Origin: Actinobacteria bacterium OV320
Lineage (GTDB): Bacteria; Actinomycetota; Actinomycetes; Streptomycetales; Streptomycetaceae
Length of the DNA stretch: 64,000 nucleotides
Direction of reading: 5' to 3'
Assembly: GCA_001298545.1 (NCBI GenBank)
Contig: LJCX01000025.1
Coordinates: 186,001-250,000 of the forward strand
In this document: positions 11,523 through 21,475 of the stretch, piece after piece
Layout: each line of letters starts with the position of its first letter
Position numbering within the stretch: position 1 is the first letter of the stretch
The notes under the pieces: model-generated
What the model saw: the letters and a program-made list of their open reading frames with translations, nothing else
Database searches by the model: none
Told to the model about the DNA's origin: nothing
Position numbers and translations under genes: made by a program

Positions 11523-12572
11523 ATGCCCAACGCCAGAGCCGCTCGTCCCACCCGCCGTGGCATCCTCGCCGCCGGTGGCGCACTGGGCCTCGGTGCCGCC
11601 CTCGCCGCCTGCGGGGACGACGACGCGAGCAGCAGTGGCTCCCGGTCGTCGGCGAGCGCCTCGGCCAAGTCCGGCCCCTGGACCTTCAAGGACGACCGCG
11701 GCACCACGGTGAAGCTCGACAAGATCCCCACGAACATCGTCGCCTTCACCGGCGTCGGCGCCGCCCTGTACGACTACGGCATCCAGGTCAAGGGCGTCTT
11801 CGGCCCGACCAAGACCGCCGCGGGCAAGGCCGACGTCCAGGCCGGCGACATGGACGTCTCCAAGGTGACGGTCCTCGGCAACGTCTGGGACGAGTTCAAC
11901 GTCGAGAAGTACGCGGTCCTCGCGCCCGAGGTGCTCATCTCCACGGTGTTCGACAACGCCGGCACCCTCTGGTACGTCCCCGAGGCCTCCAAGGACAAGA
12001 TCGCCAAGCTCGCGCCGAGCGTCGGCATCTCCGTCTACGACCGTCAGCTGACCGCTCCGCTCCAGCGCATGTGGGAGCTGGCCGAGTCGCTCGGCGCCGA
12101 CATGACGGCGGCCGCGGTCACCGACGCCAAGAAGAAGTTCGAGGACGCGGCCGCCCGGCTGCGCGCCGCCGCCAAGGCCAAGCCCGAGATCAAGGTGCTG
12201 GCCGGTTCCGCGAGCGAGGCGCTCTTCTACGTCTCCGGCACCAACCTCTCCATCGACCTGGAGTACTTCAAGGCCCTCGGCGTGAACTTCGTCGAGCCGC
12301 CGGAGAGCGCGAAGGCGGAGGGTGGCGGCTGGTACGAGTCGCTGAGCTGGGAGAACGTCGACAAGTACGCGGCCGACATCATCATGATGGACGACCGCTC
12401 CTCGACCATCCAGCCGGCCGACATCACCGAGGCGACCTGGAAGAAGCTGCCCGCGGTGAAGGCCGGTCAGGTCATCGCGCGGTCGCCGGAACCGATTCTT
12501 TCGTACGCGAAGTGTGTGCCGCTGCTCGAGAACCTCGCGGATGCCCTTGAGAAGGCGAAGAAGGTTTCCTGA
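11523..12572 (+). CDS. desE: Ferrioxamine-binding lipoprotein
   Basis: 349 aa. Substrate-binding protein of the FhuD/TroA-like class for hydroxamate siderophores. The N-terminus combines a twin-arginine-like start (TRRGILAAGG) with a lipobox LAACG, so the mature protein begins at Cys about 30 and is membrane anchored. The body has VAFTGVGAALYDYGIQVKGVFG and VLAPEVLISTVFDN, typical of periplasmic-binding-protein helical-backbone folds, and repeated lobes. It is transcribed from an iron-box promoter upstream of the reductase and desABCD. By synteny this is DesE. No permease or ATPase is encoded beside it. Confidence 0.92.
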   Translation: MPNARAARPTRRGILAAGGALGLGAALAACGDDDASSSGSRSSASASAKSGPWTFKDDRGTTVKLDKIPTNIVAFTGVGAALYDYGIQVKGVFGPTKTAAGKADVQAGDMDVSKVTVLGNVWDEFNVEKYAVLAPEVLISTVFDNAGTLWYVPEASKDKIAKLAPSVGISVYDRQLTAPLQRMWELAESLGADMTAAAVTDAKKKFEDAAARLRAAAKAKPEIKVLAGSASEALFYVSGTNLSIDLEYFKALGVNFVEPPESAKAEGGGWYESLSWENVDKYAADIIMMDDRSSTIQPADITEATWKKLPAVKAGQVIARSPEPILSYAKCVPLLENLADALEKAKKVS

Positions 12573-12610
12573 CAAGGGGGACTTGATGTCGTGGTGAGCT
12601 GCGGGTCCGG

Positions 12611-12642
12611 CTGTGGCTGGTCGCGCAGTTCCCCGCGCCCCT
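12611..12642. repeat. Dispersed Streptomyces intergenic repeat
   Basis: The segment GTGGCTGGTCGCGCAGTTCC followed by CCGCGCCCCTT lies between desE and the siderophore-interacting protein gene. I recognise this string from memory as a sequence recurring in intergenic regions of many Streptomyces genomes. I see no other copy in this window. Confidence 0.5.
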
Positions 12643-12694
12643 TCGTTGGCTGTCCCTCCCCTGCTCAAGGCCTGACGAAGCTTCAGGAGTACAC

Positions 12695-13516
12695 ATGACC
12701 ACCGCCGTTGTCGCGCCCTTCCGGTTCTTCTCCCTCCACGTCGTTCGGGCTCGGCGGGTCGGGTCGTCGCTCGTCCGGGTCACCTTCACCGGGCAGGATC
12801 TCGAGCACTTCTTCTCCGACGGGCACGACCAGTCGCTGTCGCTGTTCCTGCCGCACCCGGGGCAGAGCGAGCCGCAGGTGCCCTTCGAGCTCGGGGACGG
12901 CTGGTGGCAGGCGTGGCGTGAACTGCCGGACGACGTACGGGCGGTGATGCGGTCGTACACGCTCCGGACCCTTCGCCGGGACGCGCTCGGGCGCACCACC
13001 GAGATCGACATCGACTTCGTGCTGCACACCCCGGCCGGGCCCGCCTCCGCGTGGGCCTCGGGTGCCGGTGCCGGGGACCGGGTCGTCCTGCTGGGCCCGG
13101 CCCTGGCCGACAACCGGGCGATCCGGTTCCGGCCGCCCGGCGACACCGACCTGATCGTGCTGTGGGGTGACGAGAGCGCCCTGCCGGCCGTCGCGTCGAT
13201 CCTGGAGTCCCTGCCGGCCGGACAGCGCGCCCGGGTCTGGCTGGAGACGCACGACGTCGGGAACGTACGGGAGTTGGCGACCGCGGCGGACGCCGAGATC
13301 ACCTGGATGGTCGGGGAGAGCTCCGTGGACGCCCTCCGGGAGGCCCGGTTCCCGGCCGCCGCGCACCCGTACGTCTGGATCGCGGGCGAGTCGGGGTGCG
13401 TGAAGGCGTTGCGCCGCCACTTCGTCCGGGAACGCGGGATCGACCGGCGCCGCATCACCTTCGTCGGGTACTGGCGCCAGGGCATGAACGAGGAACAGCT
13501 CCGCGCGTCGGAGTAG
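12695..13516 (+). CDS. Siderophore-interacting protein (ferric-siderophore reductase)
   Basis: 273 aa with CAGGAG upstream of the ATG. ViuB/YqjH-type flavoprotein: N-terminal FAD-binding barrel with RSYTLRTLRRD and IDIDFVLH (about residues 87-110), followed by the NAD(P)H-binding half with LWGDESALPAVASILESLP and VWIAGESG, ending in a Y-W-R-Q-G motif (VGYWRQGMNEEQ). It reduces Fe(III)-siderophore to release Fe(II) in the cytoplasm. Position between desE and desABCD suggests release of iron from imported ferrioxamine. Probably iron-regulated with its neighbours. Confidence 0.92.
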   Translation: MTTAVVAPFRFFSLHVVRARRVGSSLVRVTFTGQDLEHFFSDGHDQSLSLFLPHPGQSEPQVPFELGDGWWQAWRELPDDVRAVMRSYTLRTLRRDALGRTTEIDIDFVLHTPAGPASAWASGAGAGDRVVLLGPALADNRAIRFRPPGDTDLIVLWGDESALPAVASILESLPAGQRARVWLETHDVGNVRELATAADAEITWMVGESSVDALREARFPAAAHPYVWIAGESGCVKALRRHFVRERGIDRRRITFVGYWRQGMNEEQLRASE

Positions 13517-13601
13517 CCACCACCCGTGCCCCCGAAGGCAGTTGTGCGGGGGCATCGACGTGATCACAGTCACGGCAGAGGACAGGTTTCCCCCACGTTA
13601 C

Positions 13602-13620
13602 TTAGGTTAGGCTAACCTAA
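13602..13620. promoter_or_regulatory. Perfect DmdR iron box upstream of desA
   Basis: TTAGGTTAGGCTAACCTAA, an exact 19-base palindromic iron box, lies 74 bp before the desA ATG. It should confer iron repression on the whole desABCD operon. Confidence 0.93.
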
Positions 13621-13693
13621 GTTGAACCAGAGGCTCCGTCCCCGAGCCCGTCCCGCAGCAGACCTCGTCCCCACCCCCCGGAGGACCTCCACC

Positions 13694-15136
13694 ATGCGCT
13701 CGCACCTGCTCAATGACACGACCGCGGAGCAGTACCGCCGCTCCGTGACCGAAGGAGTAGAGCGGGTGGCCGCCAAAATCGCCGCCACCGACCGTCCGTT
13801 CACCGGCGTCTCGGTCGACGCCCTCGCGCCCCGCATCGACGGAATCGACCTGGACAAGCCGCTGCACGACACCACGGCCGTCCTGGACGAGCTGGAGGAG
13901 GTCTACCTCCGCGACGCGATCTACTTCCACCACCCCCGCTACCTCGCCCACCTCAACTGCCCGGTCGTCATCCCCGCCGTGCTGGGCGAGGCGGTCCTGT
14001 CGGCGGTCAACTCCTCCCTCGACACCTGGGACCAGTCGGCCGGCGGCACCCTCATCGAGCGCAAACTGATCGACTGGACCACGGCCCGGATCGGCCTCGG
14101 CCCGGCCGCCGACGGCGTGTTCACCTCCGGCGGGACCGCGTCCAACCTCCAGGCGCTGCTGCTCGCCCGCGAGGAGGCCAAGGCCGAGTCCCTCGCCGAC
14201 CTGCGCATCTTCGCCTCCGAGGTCAGCCACTTCAGCGTGAAGAAGTCCGCGAAACTGCTGGGCCTCGGACCCGACGCGGTGGTGTCCATCCCGGTCGACA
14301 ACGACAAGCGGATGCAGACCGTCGCGCTCGCCCGCGAGCTGGAGCGGTGCCAGGACGCCGGCCTGACCCCCATGGCCGTGGTCGCCACCGCCGGCACCAC
14401 CGACTTCGGCTCCATCGACCCGCTGCCGGAGATCGCCGAGCTGTGCGACCGGTACGAGACCTGGATGCACGTCGACGCGGCCTACGGCTGCGGTCTGCTG
14501 GCCTCCGTGAAGTACCGGGACCGGATCGACGGCATCGAGCGCGCCGACTCCGTCACCGTGGACTACCACAAGTCCTTCTTCCAGCCGGTGAGTTCGTCGG
14601 CCGTACTGGTCCGCGACGCGGCCACGCTCCGCCACGCCACCTATCACGCCGAGTACCTCAACCCGCGCCGCATGGTGCAGGAGCGCATCCCCAACCAGGT
14701 GGACAAGTCCCTGCAGACCACGCGCCGCTTCGACGCGCTCAAACTGTGGATGACCCTGCGGACCATGGGCGCCGACGGCATCGGGCAGCTCTTCGACGAG
14801 GTCTGCGACCTGACCGCCGAGGGCTGGCACCTGCTGGCCGCCGACCCGCGCTTCGACGTCGTCGTCCGGCCCTCGCTCTCCACCCTCGTCTTCCGCTACA
14901 TCCCCGCCGCCGTCACCGACCCGGCCGAGATCGACCGCGCCAACCTCTACGCCCGCAAGGCCCTGTTCGCGTCCGGTGACGCGGTGGTCGCGGGCACGAA
15001 GGTCGGCGCCCGCCACTACCTGAAGTTCACCCTGCTGAACCCCGAGACGACGACCGACGACATCGCCGCCGTCCTCGACCTGATCGCCGGCCACGCCGAG
15101 CAGTACCTGGGAGAGTCCCTTGACCGCGCTTCCTGA
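13694..15136 (+). CDS. desA: Lysine decarboxylase of desferrioxamine synthesis
   Basis: 480 aa from ATG 13694 with GGAGG about 9 bases upstream; the iron box lies just before. PLP-dependent group II decarboxylase turning L-lysine into cadaverine, the first step of desferrioxamine biosynthesis. Visible motifs are [18 protein letters not shown] (phosphate binding), STAGTT-type [25 protein letters not shown] (PLP ring contact) and the Schiff-base lysine in DYHKSFFQP (about residue 293). It overlaps desB by 17 bases, indicating translational coupling. Confidence 0.95.
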   Translation: MRSHLLNDTTAEQYRRSVTEGVERVAAKIAATDRPFTGVSVDALAPRIDGIDLDKPLHDTTAVLDELEEVYLRDAIYFHHPRYLAHLNCPVVIPAVLGEAVLSAVNSSLDTWDQSAGGTLIERKLIDWTTARIGLGPAADGVFTSGGTASNLQALLLAREEAKAESLADLRIFASEVSHFSVKKSAKLLGLGPDAVVSIPVDNDKRMQTVALARELERCQDAGLTPMAVVATAGTTDFGSIDPLPEIAELCDRYETWMHVDAAYGCGLLASVKYRDRIDGIERADSVTVDYHKSFFQPVSSSAVLVRDAATLRHATYHAEYLNPRRMVQERIPNQVDKSLQTTRRFDALKLWMTLRTMGADGIGQLFDEVCDLTAEGWHLLAADPRFDVVVRPSLSTLVFRYIPAAVTDPAEIDRANLYARKALFASGDAVVAGTKVGARHYLKFTLLNPETTTDDIAAVLDLIAGHAEQYLGESLDRAS

Positions 15137-16394
15137 AGCCAGCCACACCTATGACTTCGTGGGGATCGGGCTCGGCCCCTTCAACCTCGGCCTCGCCTGC
15201 CTCACCGAGCCCATCGACACACTCGACGGCGTCTTCCTGGAGTCCAAGCCGGACTTCGAGTGGCACGCCGGCATGTTCCTCGACGGCGCCCACCTCCAGA
15301 CGCCGTTCATGTCGGACCTGGTCACCCTGGCCGACCCGACCTCGCCGTACTCCTTCCTCAACTACCTGAAGGAGAAAGGCCGGCTGTACTCGTTCTACAT
15401 CCGCGAGAACTTCTACCCGCTGCGGGTCGAGTACGACGACTACTGCCGCTGGGCCGCGAACAAGCTGAGCAGCGTGCGCTTCTCGACGACGGTCGCGGAA
15501 GTGACGTACGAGGACGACGTGTACGTCGTGCGGACCACCGCCGGCGAGCGGTACCGCGGCCGTCACCTGGTCCTCGGCACCGGCACGCCCCCGCACATCC
15601 CCGAGGCCTGCGCGGACCTGGGCGGCGACTTCCTGCACAACTCCCGCTATCTGCGGCACAAGGCGGAACTCCAGAAGAAGGAGTCGATCACGCTGGTCGG
15701 CTCCGGACAGTCGGCCGCCGAGATCTACTACGACCTGCTCAGCGAGATCGACGTCCACGGCTACCGGCTGAACTGGGTCACCCGCTCCCCGCGCTTCTTC
15801 CCGCTGGAGTACACCAAGCTCACGCTGGAGATGACCTCCCCGGAGTACATCGACTACTTCCGCGAGCTGCCGGAGCGCACCCGCTACCGCCTGACGGCCG
15901 AGCAGAAGAACCTCTTCAAGGGCATCGACGGCGATCTCATCAACGAGATCTTCGACCTGCTCTACCAGAAGAACCTCGGCGGCCCGGTGCCCACCCGGCT
16001 GCTCACCAACTCCTCGCTGACGAGCGCACGTTACGCCGACGGCACCTACACCCTCGCCTTCCGCCAGGACGAGCAGGAGAAGGACTTCGAGCTGAGCTCC
16101 CAGGGCCTGGTCCTGGCCACCGGCTACCGGTACACCGAGCCGGAGTTCCTCGCGCCCGTCCGGGACAGACTGCGCTACGACTCCCACGGCAACTTCGACG
16201 TCGCCCGCAACTACTCCATCGACACCACGGGCCGGGGCGTGTTCCTGCAGAACGCGGGCGCGCACACCCACAGCATCACCTCCCCCGACCTCGGCATGGG
16301 GGCGTACCGCAACAGCTCGATCATCCGTGACCTGCTCGGCAGCGAGTACTACCCGGTCGAGAAGACCATCGCGTTCCAGGAGTTCGCCGTATGA
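15120..16394 (+). CDS. desB: Cadaverine N-monooxygenase
   Basis: 424 aa from an unusual TTG start (15120), inside the end of desA and preceded by GGGAGAG; there is no in-frame ATG or GTG before the FAD motif. Flavin- and NADPH-dependent N-hydroxylase converting cadaverine to N-hydroxycadaverine. FAD motif [13 protein letters not shown] (about 16-28), the substrate region [41 protein letters not shown] motif [15 protein letters not shown] and the C-terminal ATGY motif are all present as in the lysine/ornithine N-monooxygenase family. Confidence 0.95.
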   Translation: MTALPEASHTYDFVGIGLGPFNLGLACLTEPIDTLDGVFLESKPDFEWHAGMFLDGAHLQTPFMSDLVTLADPTSPYSFLNYLKEKGRLYSFYIRENFYPLRVEYDDYCRWAANKLSSVRFSTTVAEVTYEDDVYVVRTTAGERYRGRHLVLGTGTPPHIPEACADLGGDFLHNSRYLRHKAELQKKESITLVGSGQSAAEIYYDLLSEIDVHGYRLNWVTRSPRFFPLEYTKLTLEMTSPEYIDYFRELPERTRYRLTAEQKNLFKGIDGDLINEIFDLLYQKNLGGPVPTRLLTNSSLTSARYADGTYTLAFRQDEQEKDFELSSQGLVLATGYRYTEPEFLAPVRDRLRYDSHGNFDVARNYSIDTTGRGVFLQNAGAHTHSITSPDLGMGAYRNSSIIRDLLGSEYYPVEKTIAFQEFAV

Positions 16395-16945
16395 GCACGA
16401 CCACGGCCGCCGTCGGCCGTCTCACCCTGCGCCCGCTCGACCCCGTCGAGGACGCCGAGCTGCTGCACGGCTGGGTCACGCACCCCAAAGCCGCGTACTG
16501 GATGATGCAGAACGCGAAACCGGTGGACGTCGAGCGCGCCTACATGGACATCGCGGCCGACGAGCACAGCCACGCCCTCATCGGCCTGCACGACGGCGAG
16601 CCGGCGTTCCTGATGGAGTACTACGACCCGGCCCACCGTGAGCTGGTCGGCCTGTACGAGCCGCGGCCCGGCGACGTCGGCATGCACTTCCTGGTCGCCC
16701 CCACCGACCGGCCCGTGCACGGGTTCACGCGGGCCGTGATCACCACCGTGATGGCGCGCCTCTTCGACGACCCGGCCACCTCCCGGGTCGTCGTCGAGCC
16801 GGACGTCTCCAACACGGCCGTGCACGCCCTCAACGAGGCCGTCGGGTTCGTGCCCGAGCGGGAGATCCAGAAGCCGGAGAAGCAGGCGTTGCTGAGCTTC
16901 TGCACCCGCGAGCAGTTCGTCGCGGCGACGGGGGTGGCGGCATGA
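16391..16945 (+). CDS. desC: N-hydroxycadaverine acyltransferase
   Basis: 184 aa, ATGA overlap with desB. GNAT-fold acyltransferase of the siderophore (IucB/RhbD) type, adding succinyl or acetyl groups from CoA to N-hydroxycadaverine. Family features are [44 protein letters not shown] and [20 protein letters not shown] near the C-terminus. Gene order desA-B-C-D fixes the identity. Confidence 0.95.
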   Translation: MSTTTAAVGRLTLRPLDPVEDAELLHGWVTHPKAAYWMMQNAKPVDVERAYMDIAADEHSHALIGLHDGEPAFLMEYYDPAHRELVGLYEPRPGDVGMHFLVAPTDRPVHGFTRAVITTVMARLFDDPATSRVVVEPDVSNTAVHALNEAVGFVPEREIQKPEKQALLSFCTREQFVAATGVAA

Positions 16946-18711
16946 GCCTCGCCGACGCCGTCGCCCACCTCTCCCCCGAACGCTGGGAGAAGGCCAACCG
17001 TCTGCTCGTCCGCAAAGCCCTCGCGGAGTTCGCGCACGAGCGCCTGATCACCCCCGAGGAGAAGGACGGCCGCTTCGTCGTCCGCAGCGACGACGGGCTG
17101 ACCTACTACCGCTTCACCGCCGCCCGCCACGCCCTCGACCACTGGCAGGTGGACGCCGACTCGATCACCCGCACCCGCGACGAGGCCGAACTCCCGGTCA
17201 CCGCGCTGGACTTCTTCATCGAGCTGAAGAAGACGCTGGGCCTGAGCGAGGAGATCCTGCCGGTCTACCTGGAGGAGATCTCCTCCACCCTCTCCGGCAC
17301 CTGCTACAAACTGACCAAGCCGCAGATCACGTCGGCGGAGCTGGTCAGGAGCGGCTTCCAGGCCATCGAGACCGGGATGACCGAGGGCCACCCCTGCTTC
17401 GTCGCCAACAACGGGCGGCTCGGCTTCGGCATCCACGAGTACCTGTCGTACGCCCCGGAGACGGCGAACCCGGTCCGGCTGGTGTGGCTGGCCGCACACC
17501 GCTCGCGGGCCGCGTTCACGGCGGGCGTGGGGATCGACTACGAGTCCTTCGTGCGGGAGGAGCTGGGCGAGAAGACGGTCGAGCGGTTCGACGGGATCCT
17601 GCGCGAGCAGGACCGGGACCCGGACGACTACCTCCTCATCCCCGTCCATCCCTGGCAGTGGTGGAACAAGCTCACCGTCACCTTCGCCGCCGAGATCGCC
17701 CGCGGGAACCTGGTCTGCCTGGGCGAGGGTGACGACGAGTACCTGGCGCAGCAGTCCATCCGGACGTTCTTCAACTCCTCGCACCCCGAGAAGCACTATG
17801 TGAAGACGGCCCTGTCCGTCCTCAACATGGGCTTCATGCGCGGGCTCTCGGCCGCCTACATGGAGGCGACCCCGGCCATCAACGACTGGCTGGCCCAGCT
17901 CATCGACAACGACCCGGTGCTGCGCTCGACGGGCCTGTCGATCATCCGGGAGCGGGCGGCCGTCGGCTACCGGCACCTGGAGTACGAGGCCGCCACGGAC
18001 CGGTACTCGCCGTACCGCAAGATGCTGGCCGCGCTGTGGCGGGAGAGCCCGGTGCCGACGCTGCGGGACGGCGAGTCGCTCGCGACCATGGCCTCCCTGG
18101 TCCATGTGGACCACGAGGGCAGGTCGGTGGCCGGCGCGCTGATCGAGCAGTCGGGCCTGACGCCGACGCAGTGGCTGCGCGACTACCTCCAGGCGTACTA
18201 CACCCCGCTCCTGCACAGCTTCTACGCCTATGACCTGGTGTTCATGCCGCACGGCGAGAACACGATCCTGGTCCTGAAGGACGGGGCGGTGCAGCGGGCG
18301 ATCTACAAGGACATCGCCGAGGAGATCGCGGTCATGGACCCGGACGCGGTGCTGCCGCCCGAGGTCCGGCGCATCCGCGTCGAGGTGCCCGAGGACAAGA
18401 AGCTGCTGTCCGTCTTCACGGACGTCTTCGACTGCTTCTTCCGCTTCCTCGCGGCCGGCCTCGCCACCGAGGGGATCCTCGCGGAGGACGACTTCTGGCG
18501 CACGGTCGCCGAGGTCACCCGCGCCTACCAGGAGGCGAACCCCGAACTGGCCGACCGGTTCCGCCAGTACGACATGTTCGCCCCCGAGTTCGCCCTGTCC
18601 TGCCTCAACCGGCTCCAGCTGCGCAACAACAAGCAGATGGTGGACCTGGCGGACCCGTCGGGCGCCCTCCAGCTGATCGGAACCCTGAAGAATCCCGTCG
18701 CGGGGTTCTGA
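16942..18711 (+). CDS. desD: NIS synthetase, desferrioxamine trimerisation and cyclisation
   Basis: 589 aa, ATGA overlap with desC. ATP-dependent NRPS-independent siderophore synthetase that condenses three N-hydroxy-N-succinyl-cadaverine units into desferrioxamine E/B. IucA/IucC-family blocks are visible: EGHPCFVANNGRLGFG, IPVHPWQWWNKL, RTFFNSSHPEKHYVKTALSVLNMGFMRGLS and the C-terminal FhuF-like half with HGENTILVLKDG and KDIAEEI. Last gene of the operon, followed nine bases later by a hairpin. Confidence 0.96.
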   Translation: MSLADAVAHLSPERWEKANRLLVRKALAEFAHERLITPEEKDGRFVVRSDDGLTYYRFTAARHALDHWQVDADSITRTRDEAELPVTALDFFIELKKTLGLSEEILPVYLEEISSTLSGTCYKLTKPQITSAELVRSGFQAIETGMTEGHPCFVANNGRLGFGIHEYLSYAPETANPVRLVWLAAHRSRAAFTAGVGIDYESFVREELGEKTVERFDGILREQDRDPDDYLLIPVHPWQWWNKLTVTFAAEIARGNLVCLGEGDDEYLAQQSIRTFFNSSHPEKHYVKTALSVLNMGFMRGLSAAYMEATPAINDWLAQLIDNDPVLRSTGLSIIRERAAVGYRHLEYEAATDRYSPYRKMLAALWRESPVPTLRDGESLATMASLVHVDHEGRSVAGALIEQSGLTPTQWLRDYLQAYYTPLLHSFYAYDLVFMPHGENTILVLKDGAVQRAIYKDIAEEIAVMDPDAVLPPEVRRIRVEVPEDKKLLSVFTDVFDCFFRFLAAGLATEGILAEDDFWRTVAEVTRAYQEANPELADRFRQYDMFAPEFALSCLNRLQLRNNKQMVDLADPSGALQLIGTLKNPVAGF

Positions 18712-18720
18712 TCCGGGCGG

Positions 18721-18757
18721 ACGGGCGCCCCCGAGTACGGTCCTCGGGGGCGCCCGT
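18721..18757 (+). terminator. Terminator of desABCD
   Basis: A perfect 15-bp stem (ACGGGCGCCCCCGAG / CTCGGGGGCGCCCGT) with a 7-base loop, 9 bp after the desD stop codon. Confidence 0.8.
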
Positions 18758-18782
18758 CGCCATGTTTGGAAGAATCCCCACC

Positions 18783-19652
18783 ATGGCGGAAATCATCCAG
18801 AAGGACGGCACCTGGGTCTTCGACGGCGATGCCCTGCGGCTGACCCCGGGCCGGGACAAGAACGTCAGCCCGCTCCGCAGGGAACTGGGTGAACTGATCG
18901 TCCCCCTGGGCGCGTTGGCCGGGCTGTCGTTCGAGCAGGGGAAGAAGACCGGGCGGCTGCGGCTACGGCTGCGGGACGGCGCCGATCCCCTGCTGCAGGC
19001 GACCGGCGGACGGCTGACCGAGCCGCACGATCCGTATCAGCTGCTCGTCGAGTCCGACCGGTACGGGGTCGCCGAGTACCTCGTGGACGAGGTGCGTCAG
19101 GCACTGCTCCTCGACGAGGTGCCGACCGACCCGGTGGACGCGTATCTGCTGCCCGGCCCGTCGGTGCCCCTGTCCGCCTCCGCCGGGGACGGCACGGCGG
19201 GCTTCGACGGTGAGCGGGTGCGCCTGGAGTGGAACTGGAAGACCGAGGAGTCCAAGGCCTCCGCCGGCGCGCGCAGTATCGGCGTCGCGGAGATCGAGGC
19301 GGTGGAGTGGCAGCCCGCGGTCGGCCTCGAGAACGGCTGTCTGCGCTTCCGGCTGCGTCACGCGCCGACGAAGGCACCGGCCAAGTACGACCCCAACGCC
19401 GTGGAGCTGTGGGGCTTCAGGAAGGACCCGCTGATGGCGCTCGTCGCGGCGGCCGTGCAGGCCAGGCTGCCCCACCCGGCGGCCGGGCCGCGGGAGGCCG
19501 TGCCCGCGCAGCGCGAGGCGGACTCCGCCGGCGGGGACGACCACGACGCGCTGCTGCGCCGACTGCGCGAACTCGGCGAGCTGCGCCGGGACGGCGTCCT
19601 GACGGACGAGGAGTTCGCGATGGCCAAGCAGGCGGTCCTCAGGCGCCTGTAG
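18783..19652 (+). CDS. DUF4429/SHOCT-domain protein
   Basis: 289 aa from ATG 18783; an upstream ATG at 18762 is less likely because family members begin MAEII-like. Two DUF4429 repeats are visible: residues about 1-110 (GTWVFDGDALRLTPG, LGELIVPLGALAGLSFEQGKKTGRLRLRLRDGADPL, DPYQLLV) and about 130-225 (FDGERVRLEWNWKT, IGVAEIEAVEWQPAVGLENGCLRFRLRHAP). A C-terminal SHOCT helix pair, LLRRLRELGELRRDGVLTDEEFAMAKQAVLRRL, closes the protein. It is cytoplasmic and of unknown function; the fold resembles PH-like lipid or protein-binding domains. Confidence 0.88.
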   Translation: MAEIIQKDGTWVFDGDALRLTPGRDKNVSPLRRELGELIVPLGALAGLSFEQGKKTGRLRLRLRDGADPLLQATGGRLTEPHDPYQLLVESDRYGVAEYLVDEVRQALLLDEVPTDPVDAYLLPGPSVPLSASAGDGTAGFDGERVRLEWNWKTEESKASAGARSIGVAEIEAVEWQPAVGLENGCLRFRLRHAPTKAPAKYDPNAVELWGFRKDPLMALVAAAVQARLPHPAAGPREAVPAQREADSAGGDDHDALLRRLRELGELRRDGVLTDEEFAMAKQAVLRRL

Positions 19653-19717
19653 CGCGCACCAGGACCGCCTGCCGACGTGTGGGTGTGCGCCCCGCCTTCC
19701 GGGCGCACCCGGCGGGG

Positions 19718-21304
19718 TCACTTCGCCTTGCGGGCCACCGTGAAGTGGTCGACCTGGTCACCGGTCTCGGCGATGCCGCGCACGGTCAGCGTGGCCGTGC
19801 GGCCCTTCGCGGCCGGGGTCACGTCCACCCGCAGGAACGAGTAGTCGAGGTAGCGCACGCGCGACCAGGCGACGGTCTCGTTCACCTTGCCGTCCTTGGT
19901 GTTGATGAAGGACGCGACGGAGTCGACCTCGTTCTCGTGGCCCTCGTAGGAGAGCGGGGCGGTGAAGGCGTACAGGCTGCGGCCGGCCGCGCCCGCCGTG
20001 ACGTACACGACACCGTCGGTCTCGGGGTACGCCGTGCCGCCGATCGGGAGCTTCCTGGTGACGGCGCCCTTCTTGAGGACGTCGGTGCGCTCGTACTGGT
20101 GGTTGTGGCCGTTGATGACCAGGTCCACCGTGTACTTCTCGAACAGCGGCACCCACTCCTGGCGCACGCCCCCCTCCGAGGCGTGCGCGGTGGAGGTGCA
20201 GTAGGCGCAGTGGTGGAAGAAGATCACGACGAAGTCGACGTCCTTCGACGCCCGGTACTTCTTGAGCTGCGTCTCCAGCCACGTGGTCTGGGTGCCGCCC
20301 GAGATGCCGAGGTTGGCCGGGATCTCGAAGGAGATGTCGTTGGCGTCGAGCGAGATGACCGCCGTGTTGCCGTAGACGAAGGTGTAGACGCCCGGGAGGT
20401 TCTTCGCGTCGGGGCCGTTGGCCGGGAGGTTCCAGCGGGCGTCCTCGCCGCCGTAGCCGTTGGGCGAGTACCAGGCCTCCATGTCGTGGTTGCCGTAGGC
20501 CGGCATCCACGGGACGGACTTGGCGACGGACTCGGTCTGGGCGAGGAACTGGTCCCAGATCCGCGAGTCGAAGCCGGTGTCGGCGGTCTTGCCCTGGCCG
20601 GCCGGGTCGGCGTAGGCGATGTCGCCGGCGTGCAGGTGGAAGGCCGGGTTCTGGCCGAGGAGGAGGCTGTTGTTGGCGAGTCCGTGGTAGCCGACGCCCT
20701 CGTCGCCGAAGGCGGTGAAGGTGAACGGCGCCTTGTGGTCGGGGGCGGTGGTGAAGGTGCCGAGGGTGCCGAGGAGGTGGGCGGCGGCCGGGTCGAAGCC
20801 CGCGTGGCCGACGCCGTAGTAGTACGTCCGGCCCGACTTGAGGTGGGTGAGTTCGGCGTGCAGGTAGTACTGGGTGTGGTCGCCGCCGGCGCCGACACCG
20901 GCCGGGGTGTGGAGGGTGCGCACCTCGGCCTCGATCTTGCGGGAGAGGTCCCAGGGGTGGGCGCCGATCCGGATGAAGGGCTTCTTCACCGCGACCGGGA
21001 CCTGCCAGGAGACCGTGATCTCGGTGCGCGGGTCCTTGCCGTAGGCGAGGTGGCGCCCGAAGGGGGCGACGACGGCGCCGTCGACGTGCTCGGCGGCCGG
21101 CGTGGTCCTGGGGGTCTGCGCCGGCACAGCCGCCTGTGCCGTGGCGCCGGTCACGAACGCGCCACCCGTGACGGCGCCCAGGGTGACGGCGCCGCCTCTG
21201 ATCATCGTGCGCCGGGAGAACTTGGCGCGCAGGTACTCGTGCTGCTCGGCCATGCTCATGCGGTCGGCGAGCTGCTCGGGTACGCCCATGCGAGGAGTGT
21301 CCAT
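19718..21304 (-). CDS. Secreted purple acid phosphatase (metallophosphoesterase)
   Basis: 528 aa from ATG 21304. A Tat signal (FSRRTMIRGGAVTLGAV) follows an N-terminal extension of about 30 residues, so the enzyme is exported folded. A fibronectin-III-like PAP N-domain (about residues 75-185) precedes the metallophosphoesterase domain, whose motifs are FGDEG, HAGDIAYAD, MPAYGNHDMEAW, FFHHCAYC and INGHNHQYERT. These supply the dinuclear metal ligands, including the tyrosine after GDIA. The likely role is release of phosphate from extracellular phosphomonoesters. It is divergent from the small-protein/glmS operon. I saw no convincing PHO box. Confidence 0.9.
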   Translation of the reverse strand: MDTPRMGVPEQLADRMSMAEQHEYLRAKFSRRTMIRGGAVTLGAVTGGAFVTGATAQAAVPAQTPRTTPAAEHVDGAVVAPFGRHLAYGKDPRTEITVSWQVPVAVKKPFIRIGAHPWDLSRKIEAEVRTLHTPAGVGAGGDHTQYYLHAELTHLKSGRTYYYGVGHAGFDPAAAHLLGTLGTFTTAPDHKAPFTFTAFGDEGVGYHGLANNSLLLGQNPAFHLHAGDIAYADPAGQGKTADTGFDSRIWDQFLAQTESVAKSVPWMPAYGNHDMEAWYSPNGYGGEDARWNLPANGPDAKNLPGVYTFVYGNTAVISLDANDISFEIPANLGISGGTQTTWLETQLKKYRASKDVDFVVIFFHHCAYCTSTAHASEGGVRQEWVPLFEKYTVDLVINGHNHQYERTDVLKKGAVTRKLPIGGTAYPETDGVVYVTAGAAGRSLYAFTAPLSYEGHENEVDSVASFINTKDGKVNETVAWSRVRYLDYSFLRVDVTPAAKGRTATLTVRGIAETGDQVDHFTVARKAK

Positions 21305-21417
21305 GACGTCTGAAACTCGTCGCCTCGGGCGACGGGCCGCAAGCCGCCACATGGACGGCCGGGGAACAGCGGCTCATAACACATTCAAGGTTCCCCCAAG
21401 GGTCCTTAACAGGTGCC

Positions 21418-21433
21418 TGCCCGAAATCGGGCA
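21418..21433. promoter_or_regulatory. Palindrome in the phosphatase/glmS divergent region
   Basis: TGCCCGAAATCGGGCA, a perfect 7-bp inverted repeat with a 2-base centre, lies 43 bp upstream of the small protein that precedes glmS. Its size and symmetry fit an operator; the binding protein is unknown. Confidence 0.4.
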
Positions 21434-21475
21434 CGATTCTTGCGAAACCGGCTCGCGTACCCCAGGATCTACCGG

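Noticed and set aside
21305..21417. PHO box upstream of the purple acid phosphatase
   Set aside because: Only partial matches to the 11-base direct repeats (GTTAAGGACCC, TTGGGGGAACC on the minus strand); too weak to call.
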